From assembly GCA_014905825.1 (NCBI GenBank), contig JACGCN010000064.1:62001-126000 (forward strand): 64,000 nucleotides of DNA. The letters run 5' to 3'. The notes under the pieces were generated by a model. That model ran no database searches and was not told the origin of the DNA. It worked only from the letters and a program-made list of their open reading frames with translations. This stretch comes from Lyophyllum atratum (taxonomy: Eukaryota; Basidiomycota; Agaricomycetes; Agaricales; Lyophyllaceae). This document shows positions 10,429 to 20,720 of this stretch, piece after piece. Each line of letters opens with the position of its first letter. Positions within the stretch are counted from its first letter, which is position 1. The position numbers were made by a program, and so were the translations under genes.

Positions 10429-13400
10429 ATGGCCGACGACGAACACTCGGAGGGGCCTCCCAGCGGCCTTTTCTTTGCTGGATCTGACGACGAAAGCGAG
10501 GATGCACTCATGGAACAGCCTGAAACGCCAGCAGCCACCACCTCCGGCCCATCGTCACCCCCAAGCCTCTTCCTACCTGACAGTGAAGACGAGGATCGGC
10601 TTGAGGACATAGCCCCGTCTCCCCTTCCCATCAAAAGGAAGCTCGCGATACCGGATGACGATCAGGACGATGAAATCCGGCTTCCTTCTCCAATAGCTTA
10701 CCGTCGCGGGTCGAGTGCGGGGAGTGTTACGGAAGTTCTGGTCAAGGCTTTGTCTCCTACTCCTCAACGGAAGCCCTCCGCGAAAGATAGGCCAACTTCT
10801 CCTAAGAAACGACGTATTTCACCGTCTCCGACCCCCTCGATTCCGCCACCCTTCCTACCAACCTATTTGGGTGAAGTTCTGGTTCCCAATGCTTGGAGCA
10901 ATGTATCAGGGAAGGGATATATCAAGAATAACGAGTCTATTCAGATCCACCGTGATGAACAGAATGAACCTAAGCCTGGACCAAGTAAACCAAATCCTGC
11001 ACAAGGGAAGAAGGGAGGCTCGGATGGCAAGAAGCAACTGTCCCTCGCGGCGATGCTAAAACCTCAACCTTCGAAGGCAAAGAAGAAGGTGAAAGGAGAT
11101 CATATTGTTCGTTTACTAAATAGCAGGGGTACAGGTGAGTTTACACCATCTTTCAAGCTCATGCGTCCACTAACCCAGACCTCAGAATTTGGCCGTCTCC
11201 CCACAGACGTATCGTGGTGGGTATCCAAATTATTGGACTTGGGTACGTCAATCGCGATATATCACATATCCTCATTCAGTCTACTGCAGGGATCGTGGAG
11301 TTCCGAGGCATGATGACTGATTGTCCAGCGAAACTCACAACTGGTGCAAGTCTCTTTGTCACTCTGCAAGTATATATACTTGCATCCGCTTTCAAACCTC
11401 CCACCATTTCTAATCCGGACGAAGAACATAATGTCATGTTTAACGAAGGCCAGGAGACATTGGACGAGAAGCAAGTTTTCTCTCCTGCGTGCAATATGGC
11501 ATACTAATCGCCACTATAAAATTAAAAAGGACTCTGAGGGAGCGAAAGCAGGCTATCCTACGACTATTCGATGTCATTGGGCTGAAGCCCCAAGCTGGAG
11601 CCAAATTCAGCGGACCCCAAGACGAGGAGAGAGTTCATGAGGAAGCTCTCAAACGTCTCGCGAGCCGTAAGTCCAAGAAGGCAACGGAAATCGTCGGGGA
11701 CAATGAAGAAATCGAAGTTGACGATGCGGAAGACCTCTCAAAAAATGACCTCGATGCTATTTATAAGAGGTGAGATACATGTCGGACTGCCATTCTCACA
11801 GTACAAATTATTTCCTTCATAGAGCTCAACACAATGATCGGACCATGGGGGCCATGGAACCCGCTGATACATTTACGCTCACTCTCCGAGGATATCAGAA
11901 GCAAGCACTTCTGTATGAGACCTGATGTTCTGCCACATTGATCTTTAACTGAGGGTGTCATAGGTGGATGCATTCTCTGGAATCTGGGAAGATGGATGCA
12001 CGCGAAGCCTCTTCTATGCATCCTCTATGGACCCAGTATGCTTTTAGAAACAACGAATCAATTCTGCTCGAACTAATATACTCCCTAGATACCTCTTTCC
12101 TCAAGAGCCTACATTGGACGGGGACCTCATCGACCTCACTGCAGACGACAAGCCTTTCTACATGAACCCATATTCTGGCGAAATGAGTTTAGACTTTCCA
12201 AAGTCGGAGAGAAAGTTCAGAGGGGGGATCCTCGCGTAAGCTGAACTTCGTCATCGCGTCCATCGAGTGCTCAACACAATTTCAGTGACGGTGATTCCAT
12301 TTATTCAATTCGCCTGACTCCTTCATGGCTAACGGTATACGTGTCCTAATTCTCGACAGAGAGTATGTGTCTAGAATTTTCTACGAGGTATCTCTGTTCA
12401 TTATTTTCTCTTCAGTGGGTATGGGGAAGACGATCATGTTATCCGCCCTCATCCACACAAGCCCTCCATCACAAGAGGACACCGCGCCGCCGCCGCCAGC
12501 AGCCAAGCGACGACAGCTGAAACTCAACAATGCCTTCCGTCCTGTAGTCCAACGCAAGTCACAGAAACCTAGTTCTGCGACGCTGATTGTAGCACCCACC
12601 TCACTGTTGGCTCAATGGTCCGAGGAGCTCCAGCGTTCGAGTAAACCTGGCACGGTCAAGACCTTCGTGTGGCACGGTCAAAACCGACTTGATCTGGAAA
12701 CTGCGACCGAAGACACCGATGACGGTGATATAAGCATCAAGATCGTTATCACGTCTTATGGGGTACTGTCTTCTGAACACGCCAAATCGGAGAAGTCCAC
12801 CAGCGTATCACCCATTTTTGAAAGTTAGTGTCTGCTGGTCTTTTGAGAAGTCATGGCTGTTGATGTATTTTTCCCGCAGTTGATTGGCTTCGGGTCATCC
12901 TGGATGAGGCTCATTCATGCAAGTCCCGCTCAAGCAAAACAGCCAAAGCTGTTTATGCTCTCCGGGCTCGAAGGAGATGGGCTGTCACAGGTTCGTTTAG
13001 ATATTGAATGTCTTCCGTACTACTCGATTTACTTGAGAAAAGGTACTCCCATCGTTAACAAGTTGGAAGATCTCTATTCCCTTCTGTGAGACAATTCTGC
13101 ATGAATAACGTCTCATAAACTAACTACAATCACAGGAAATTCCTTGACTTTAAACCTTGGGCCGACTTCGCGTTCTTCCGCTCGTGCGTCTCCCTGTCCC
13201 TATCTCTACCGCATCTGGATCGCTGATCAGAGATACGTAGTTTTATCACGCTACCATTTTTGGCGCGGGATCCTACAGCCATTGAGGTAGTGCAAGTCAT
13301 CCTCGAGAGTGTTTTACTGCGGCGCGAGAAGAACATGCGCGACACGGATGGCAACATGATCGTGGAACTGCCATCCAAAGAGGTTCGTTTGTCGTCCCTA

Positions 13401-15003
13401 GATGTAGCTTTGATATTCAGAGATCGCTTCAAAGGTCGCGGTGGAAATGCTGGAGTTTTCGCCTCTTGAAAGAAAGATATACGATCAGATATATACATCT
13501 GCAAAGAGGAATTTCGAAACGCTGAACGCCAAAGGCCTTGTCGGTAGAAACTATACCCACATTCTTGCTATGTTAATGAGGTCAGCCGCTGAGAACCGTT
13601 GCTACACTTCCTAGGCCTAACACCTCCCGAAGGTTGAGACGAGCCGTCCTACACCCAAATCTCGTGCTCACGGCAGATGACGAGCGTGCACTGTCCCCTG
13701 ATGGTGATGGAACTATTGATGTCAACGACCTGATACGTCGATTCGCTGCCACCGAGAGCGGCATGGAGGGCAGTAACAACGCGTTTGCTGAGGAAGTCCT
13801 GGCGAACTTGGCGGATGCCGAGGCGGAAGAATGTCCAATTTGCATGGATGTAATGGAGACCCCGATGATTATCCCAGGATGCATGCACCAATGGTAAGGA
13901 TTAGTTGCCTCATTCATGTTCTGTAGAAATTGACATCCAGCCCTTAGTTGTAAGGATTGTATCCTTGCTTATTTGGCCAACTGTGAAGAAAGGCGTGAAG
14001 AGTCACGGTGCCCAACGTGTTCAAGAGGTCCTATCAAGGTCGAGTGCACCGTTAAGCACATGACTTATTCCTTACTGATCGGCACCGTAGGCGAGCGAAC
14101 TTCTTGAGGTTGTTCGTCGGAGAAAAAACCCAGAAATACCCAGCTCCCAAACCTCTGAGCCGGATGTGACATTACGCCGGAATGATTTCCAATCATCCAC
14201 AAAACTACAAGCCCTCCTCAAAAGCCTTCGTACGTGCTGATTAAGTGCTGGAAACGCTTTTCTGATACGGTACATATAGAGCGTCTCCGCGACCAAGATC
14301 CTTGTTTCAGAGCTGTTGTATTTTCTCAGTTCACCAGCTTCCTGGACCTCATTGAAGTCGCGCTACAAAGGGAGCGGTTTGATCACTACCGATTTGACGG
14401 AACCATGGACATCAAGAGGAAGAACGCTGCCGTCTCGGAGTTCAAGGCTCCATCAAGGAAGCCGAAGGTGCTGGTCATCAGCCTGAAAGCTGGAGGTGTC
14501 GGGTTAAACGTCGGTTTCTTCCCAGTTGAAAATATATTATGTCTTATGATTCTTCTATTAATTTAGCTGACAACGGCGAATCACGTTTTCATGGTGAGTT
14601 TTACATTGTTCAGGCAGAAATTACCTAGTACCGAATTTCTGTTTAGATGGACTGTTGGTGGAATGCTGCAACAGAAAATCAAGGTCAGTACTTCTGATAG
14701 TCAACGAAGACCGCGGGCTTTGAGAGTTCTTTATCCCAGCTATTGACCGTGTCCACCGTATCGGCCAAGAAAAAACGGTTTATGTAACACATTTCATTGT
14801 AAGTCGAATCGAATGAGCTTTTTTCATAGCCCTTATTGACCAGACACTACCAGGTGGCCCATACAATCGAAGGCCGCATCATCCAGATCCAGAAACGCAA
14901 GACCGCCATCGTGAAAGAAGCGTTCCGAGGGAGCGGTACTCAAGGGGTCAAAGCTGATCCTGAAAGTATCGAAAACTTGAAGATTATGTTCGGGGACGAG
15001 TAG
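10429..15003 (+). CDS. RAD5: RAD5-like SNF2 helicase / RING ubiquitin ligase
   Basis: A gene of about twenty exons. Order: acidic Ser-rich N-terminus; HIRAN domain (from EFGRLPTDVSWW through IVEFRGMMTDCPAKL); SNF2 ATPase with motif I DEMGMGKT assembled across micro-exons, then TLIVAPTSLLAQW, the Walker B box VILDEAH, and AVTGTPIVNKLEDLYSLL; RING finger CPICMDVMETP...GCMHQWCKDC...CPTC; helicase C with VVFSQFTSFLD, ISLKAGGVGLN and AIDRVHRIGQEKTVY. This domain order is that of Rad5/HLTF, which polyubiquitinates PCNA and reverses forks in error-free damage tolerance. One intron (11471-11529) has a GC donor. The last exon has been partly copied downstream at 17777. The stop TAG is at 15001. Confidence 0.93.
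11471..11529 (+). other. GC-AG intron in RAD5
   Basis: The upstream exon ends GACGAGAA and the intron begins GCAAGT, the classic non-canonical donor; it ends in AAAAAG. Joining gives the continuous reading DEKTLRERKQAILRLFDVIG. No GT donor nearby restores the frame. Confidence 0.85.
12286..12362 (+). other. two consecutive micro-exons (5 nt and 3 nt) in RAD5
   Basis: Upstream exon ends at 12235 (CTCGC). Micro-exon TGACG at 12286-12290 is flanked by TTCAG and GTGATT. Micro-exon AGA at 12360-12362 is flanked by CGACAG and GTATGT. The next exon starts at 12416 (TGGGTATGGG). Joined, they read L-A-D-E-M-G-M-G-K-T, the invariant SNF2 motif I. Skipping only AGA gives ADVGMGKT in frame; skipping both shifts the frame. 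Confidence 0.72.
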
Positions 15004-15424
15004 TGTGGAGACTGATGATTTCTCGGCGATTTTTAGACTAATCTACCGGTTGTATAGAGGTTCTTAATCGTGGGCGCCCAAGGATCAATTATAGAAATGT
15101 TGAGCAGGCCTGGAAGAGGTCCGACTCCAACTTGTAAAGAGGCCAAGGACGATCACCGACAGCTGCTAATAAGTGGCCTACTCATATACTAAAACCACTG
15201 TTCTTCGAACGATCTCCACATATCCTCAACATACCGCTGATAAAAGGCGACGCTAGAGGAGAAACAGAAGTCGAAAATCAGCTTTCATCATGAGCAACAT
15301 TAGCCGCCACTATCAGGTCGCGTGCTTCCACTGAGCGAGGGGTTATAGAGCAACGGAAGGGAGCCTTGTGGCTAGGGAGACAAAAATGAATGAGACTATC
15401 TCCACATTAGACGACGGACCAAAC

Positions 15425-17475
15425 CTACACTGTTAAACCATCCAAGTACTCATTGCCGACCGGAATTTCCTTGCCATCCATGTCCTTTGCTTTGGTGATG
15501 TTGAGAGTGGACAGAACGGCTGCAATCGATAGCCAAACCTGGCGTTATGAAGGTCATTGTATCTGCATATCATACATTTAGCAGCGACTTTCTCACTGTT
15601 GCGCTGGCCATGTGGCGTCCGGGACAAATCCTGCATCCCATGAATTGAACAAGCTGTGAGGTAGACGAGGGTAGACGAAGCAACCCGTAATTTTCTCTTA
15701 CCTTCTGCCAAACCCAAATGCAATAACCTGATCGTCGTTATTGAGCTTCCCTTTGTCGTCGAAGAAGCGTCCTGGAAGGAACGAATCAGGCTCTGGGTAT
15801 ATCGACTCATCATGCGCCATCGCCCTGCTCGACCAACAATAAACATCGGGAAACGCGCCATTTAATTTTTACAGACCAAATGTTCGCCATAACCACCGAA
15901 CCTGTAGAAATAGTGAGAAACAAGCATGGGACCTCATCACCCTGCAAACCTTTCGGAATATAGTATCCGTTGTAGATATCCTCATCCCAGGCAGCATGTG
16001 GAGTGCCTAAAGGGAGAACAGGGCGCCATCTCATGACTTCTCGATATACAGCCTCGACATAGGGCAAGGATTCGCGATCGCCGTAGTCAGGCAAACGATG
16101 CGTTCCGATCACAGCATCGATTTCCTCTTGCGCCTTTCGTTGTATGTCAGGATTCATTACCATTGCATAGAAGAAAGTTCCTAGAGACGATGTTGTCTGG
16201 GATGGGCTTTAGTCGTCAACTTGAACGAAGGATATGATTACAGAATAGCTCACAGTCTCTGCGCCACCTACTCCGAAGAGTGAAGCCAAGGATAATTTGC
16301 GATGAGCGGCTGACTCATCACTCCAAGTAGGATGGACCTCACCAACAAAGGCAGTCGCTGTAACCTGCTTGATGTCTTCCTCCGCTTCTGCAGCTGCTAA
16401 TCCGTCCTGCTCGTCATTCTTCTCTAGTAGCCTGGCTGCAAGGCCCGAGACCTCCACGCCAGAAGCCTTCGAGTTATCATGTCACTATTAGTATCCATGG
16501 ACATACACTCAAAAGAGCTGCTTTCCTACCATTTTCTCCTTTATCCAGCTGAAGGGAACGTTCAGCATATCGTCTGTATAAGTCTTACACCCTGCTGCAG
16601 ATGTCTTGAACCCTGCTCCTGGTAGCCATGATGGAAGATATTGGAGGAACGGGAACGTGTTAACAAGAACGGCTCCAGGGAAAATGGCTTTGCCCAGTTT
16701 GTCCACTGCCTGCTCAACGGCGTTGCCGAACCTGTTGACATTCGCCAGCGAGATATTGCTATCATACATAGTCGCCATCACGATTGTTGCAGCGAGACTA
16801 AATTGCGCCACTGTTAGAGAAGTAGTACGCAAGAGCGAAAAAATGACAACTCGCGTTCTGTGATGCGCCATGAAATCTTCCGGAGTAAGCAACATATCAT
16901 GGAGCATTTCATATATCTTTTTGGTCTGTACGATTTGGTAGGTGGCTGAAACTTCTTTCTTGAAATGTTGTTGGAATAATCGCCTTTGGCGCCGCCACTT
17001 GTCACCGTAAGGTACGAGCGCAATATTGAAGTCCCATCCCATGCTGCAAAGGCAGAGGTTAGGAGAAACGCGCGGCTCAGAGCAATATCGGCCTACAGTT
17101 CGACCATCGTCATCGCTGGGCGATCGGAGTAGATCTGAGAACGCTTCTCGAAAAGCGCAACCGCGTCTTTTAGAGAACTAATCATTATGACATGTTGATG
17201 ATATTCCCTAAAGTGAAGAATGGAGCCTAAGATGATATAAAATACTGAGTTTATTAAAAATTGGTGGAACATCATTTACCATACTGCTTGGCCCAGCGAG
17301 AGTAGGTTAACCAAGGTTGGGTCGTCGGAAGGTCATGAGAGTTTCCTGAAATCCATCTCGGTTGGGGACCAGGCGGATATGGAAGTCTTGCGGAAATCGA
17401 AAACCATCGCTTCACGAGGAAACCAATTGATGCTATGATAAGCAGCCCAGAGAGTCGAGACACAAGGTGGTCCAT
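15425..17475 (-). CDS. cytochrome P450, copy A
   Basis: Microsomal P450 with an N-terminal membrane anchor (MDHLVSRLSGLLIIASIGFL), the proline hinge PYPPGPQPRW, C-helix WRRQRRLFQQHF, I-helix GGAETT (residues split across two introns), EAVYREVMRWRP (ExxR), the PEPDSFLPGRF block, and heme loop FGFGRRICPGRH with the axial Cys. About nine introns are needed; one appears to use a GC donor (GCGAGT), shared with copy B. The start is placed at 17475 because this Met is the one conserved between copies; Mets further upstream in frame are not. It is likely anchored in the endoplasmic reticulum and driven by P450 reductase. The style resembles basidiomycete secondary-metabolism or xenobiotic P450s; the substrate is unknown. 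Confidence 0.9.
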
Positions 17476-17534
17476 GCAAGCCTTAACGGAAAAGCTGTTC
17501 ATTGGCGAGGTTATCTCTGTCATTTTATACCCTA

Positions 17535-17617
17535 CCGAACGTGGATCATCGCGGGAAGAACCTATCATATCGGGGTTGACACTTTACACCCAACCGAACG
17601 TGGATCATCGCGGGAAG
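17535..17617. repeat. short direct repeat upstream of P450 copy A
   Basis: The 24-mer starting CCGAACGTGGATC occurs exactly at 17535-17558 and again at 17594-17617, a 59-bp step with a similar context (ccta/cctag..tatcg after it). Unit B has only one, diverged copy near 20460. This is a private local duplication in front of copy A. Confidence 0.85.
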
Positions 17618-17776
17618 GACCTAGCGTATCGAGCTTGGCTCTCTTACGTGCCTCGAGTGGCCTTGTGTAGGGTGGACTGCGTGGTGTGTGCGACTGTAGG
17701 GTAAAGCGGGATGTAGAGGGAAGACGTCGAAGAAGGGTTAAATCCAGTGATTGAAGCGCTGTTTCCGCGTTAGATC

Positions 17777-17927
17777 TACAATCGAAGGTCGCAGCATCAA
17801 GATCCAGAAACGCAAGACCGCCATCGTGAAAGGAGCGTTCCGGGGGAGCGGTACTCAAGGGGCCAAAGCTGATCCTGAAAGTATCGAGAACTTATTATGT
17901 TCGAGGATGAGTAGTGTGGAGACTGAG
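17777..17927 (+). pseudogene. relic of the last RAD5 exon
   Basis: This stretch matches the end of RAD5 (14862-15012) with scattered changes. It still reads IEGRSIKIQKRKTAIVKGAF and then a Gly/Ser stretch, but a few bases are missing where RAD5 has the codons for L-K-I-M-F, so the frame shifts before the former stop. It has no upstream RAD5 exons and is a by-product of the tandem duplication. Confidence 0.88.
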
Positions 17928-18365
17928 AATTTCTGAGTGATTTTTAGACTAATTTACCGGTTGTAAAGAGGCCTTAATCGTCGGCGCGGTCGAGGATCAA
18001 TTATAGAGATGTTAAGCAGGCCTGGAAGAGCTCCGACCACAACTTGTAAAGAGGCCATGGACGATAACCGACAGCTTCGAATAAGAGGCCTACTCATATA
18101 CCAGAAACGCCGCTCTGTGGAACCCGTAATGGCTCTGAGGATTACATCACGATCTCCACATATCCTCAACATACCCACTGACAAAAGGCGACGCTAGAGA
18201 AGAAACGAACGTTGAAAATTAGGTTTCATCATCCCCAACATTAGCCGCCACAATTAAGTCGCGTGCTTCCACTGAGCGAGGGGTGATAGAGCAACGGAAG
18301 GGAGCCTTGTGGCTAGGGAGACAAAAATGAATGAGACTATCTCCACATTAGACGACAAACCAAAC

Positions 18366-20403
18366 CTACATTGCTAAACCATCCAAGTACTCATCGCCAA
18401 CCGGAATCTCTTCGCCATCCATGTCCTTTGCTTTAGTGATGTTGAGAGTGGACAGAACGGCTGCAATCGTTAGCCAAACCTTGTGTTATGAAGATCATTG
18501 TATCTGCACATCACACATTTAGCGGGGACTTTCTCACTGTTGCGCTGGCCATGTGACGTCCGGGACAAATCCTGCATTCCATGAATTCGACAAGCTGTGA
18601 GATAGACGAAGCAACTAGTGTTTTTCTCTCACCTTCTGCCAAACCCAAATGCAAGAATCTGATCGTCGTTATTGAGCTTCCCTTTGTCGTCGAAGAAGCG
18701 TTCTGGAAGGAACGAGTCAGGCTCCGGGTATATCGACTCATCATGCGCCATCGCCCTGTTCGACCAACAATAAACATCGGAAGACGCGCAATTTAACTTT
18801 TACACACCAAATATTCGCCATAACCACCGAACCTGTAGGAATGGTGAGAAACAAGCATGGGACGTGATGATCTTGCAAACCTTTCGGAATGTAGTATCCG
18901 TTATAGATATCCTCATCCCAGGCAGCATGTGGAGCCCCCAAAGGGAGGACAGGGCGCCATCTCATGACTTCTCGATATATCGCCTCGACATAGGGCAAGG
19001 ACCCACGATCGCCGTAGTCAGGCAAACGATGAGTTCCAATCACAGCATCGATTTCCTTCTGCGCCTTTCGTTGTATGTCAGGATTCATTACCATTGCGTA
19101 AAAGAAAGTTCCTAGAGACGATGTTGTCTGGGATGGGTTTTAGTCGTCAACTTGAACGAAGGATATGATTACAGAATAGCTCACAGTTTCTGCGCCACCT
19201 ACTCCGAAGAGTGAAGCCAAGGATAATTTGCGATGAGCGGCTGACTCATCACTCCGAGTAGGATGGACCTCACCAACAAAGGCAGTCGCTGTAACCTGCT
19301 TGATGTCTTCCTCCGCTTCTGCAGCTGCTAGTCCGTCCTGATCGTCATTCCTCTCTAGTAGCCTCGCTACAAGGCCTGAGACCTCTACGCCAGAAGCCTT
19401 CGAGTGATCGTGCCACATACTATCGGTTAACATATACTCGAAGAAAAGTGCTGCTTCCGTACCATTTTCTCCTTTATCCAGCTGAAGGGAACATTCAGCA
19501 CATCATCTGTAAGAGTCTTACATCCTGCTGCAAATGTCTTGAATCCTGCTCCTGGTAGCCATGATGGAAGATATCGAAGGAAGGGAAAGGCATTGACGAG
19601 GACGGCTCCAGGGAACATGGCTTCGCCCAGTTTGTCCACTGCCAGCCCAACCGCATTGCCGAACCTGTTGACATTCGCCAGCGAGATATTGCTGTCATAC
19701 ATAGTCGCCATCACGATGGTTGCAGCGAGACTAAATTGCGCCACTGTCAACGGACATGTAAGAGGGAAGATAAAATAACTCGCGTTCTGTTATGCGCCAA
19801 AAAATCTTCCGGGGTAACCAGCATAGCGTGGAGCATTTCATGTATCTTTTTGGTTTGTACGGGCTGGTAGGAAGCTGAAACTTCTTTCTTGAAATGTTGT
19901 TGGAATAGTCGCCTATGGCGCCGCCACTTGTCACCGTAAGGTACGACCGCAATATTGAAGTCCCATCCCATGCTGCAACAGGAGATGTTAAGAGAAATGC
20001 ACGGCTCAGGACAATATCGGCCTACAGTTCGACCATCGTCATCGCTGGGCGATCGGAATAGATCCGAGAACGCTTCTCGAAAAGCGCAACTGCGTCTTTT
20101 AGAGAATTAACCACTATGACATGTTGATGATATTCCCTGAAGTGAAAAACAGAGCCTAAGATGGTATCAAACACTCTATACAGTGAAAGCAGTAGAACAA
20201 TATCTACCATACTGCTTGGCCCAGCGAGAGTAGGTTAACCAAGGTCGGGTTGTCGGAAGCTCATGCGAATTCCCTGAAATCCATCTCGGTTGGGGACCAG
20301 GCGGATATGGAGGCCTTGTGGAAACCTGAAACCATCGCTTCACGAGAAGACTGATGGATATTATGACAACCAGGCCAAAGAGTGGAGACACAAGGTGGTC
20401 CAT
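18366..20403 (-). CDS. cytochrome P450, copy B
   Basis: Paralogue of copy A with the same exon layout and all P450 hallmarks: membrane anchor after MDHLVSPLFGL, PPYPPGPQPRW, WRRHRRLFQQHF, I-helix GGAET, EAIYREVMRWRP, PEPDSFLPGRF and the heme loop FGFGRRICPGRH. No frame break is visible, so it should be functional. In the segment after WDFNIA about one residue in six differs from copy A (for example LVPY to VVPY, ATYQIVQ to ASYQPVQ), so substrate range may have diverged. Unlike copy A it lacks the 59-bp promoter repeat. An open frame extends upstream of 20403, but that Met is the one shared with copy A. Confidence 0.9.
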
Positions 20404-20720
20404 GCAAGTGACAGAAAAGCTATCCACTGAGGAGGTTATCCCTGCCACTTTATACCCTACCGAACATGGAACATCGCGAGAAGAATCTTTCATATTGGGA
20501 TTGACACCGTCACATGCCTCGTGTGGCCTTGTGCAGGGTGGGCTGGCGTGGTGTGCGTGACTGCAGGGTGAAGTGGGATTGAGAGCCGAGACGTCGAAGA
20601 AGCGGTGTTTCTGCGTTCGATCGCGGAGGCCTGAGAGTCCACTCATCCGAAATCAGACGGGATTCTAGGCAATCAATGGGAAGGGGTCATATATTCTTTG
20701 TTAGAAGATGCAAGTTCGAA

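Larger units (their letters stand above)
14862..17776. repeat. tandem segmental duplication, unit A
   Basis: About 2.9 kb beginning inside the last RAD5 exon (at the codons for T-I-E-G-R) and running through P450 copy A to its upstream region. It is followed directly by unit B, which begins with the same tacaatcgaagg sequence. Coding, intron and intergenic sequence are all conserved between units, so the duplication is at DNA level and fairly recent. Confidence 0.9.
17777..20622. repeat. tandem segmental duplication, unit B
   Basis: The second copy of the ~2.9-kb unit. It opens with the relic of the RAD5 last exon, continues through the same intergenic sequence and a full P450 (copy B), and ends near gatc at 20619-20622, matching the end of unit A at 17773-17776. 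There are many scattered substitutions and small indels relative to unit A. Confidence 0.9.

Noticed and set aside
14700..14800. Possibility that the RAD5 C-terminal part is a pseudogene because frames break often
   Set aside because: Each break is explained by a short intron with consensus sites, and the helicase motifs (for example DRVHRIGQEKTVY) are intact once joined.
15425..20403. A secondary-metabolite gene cluster around the two P450s
   Set aside because: No synthase, terpene cyclase, oxidase or transporter lies near; the pair is explained by local duplication.
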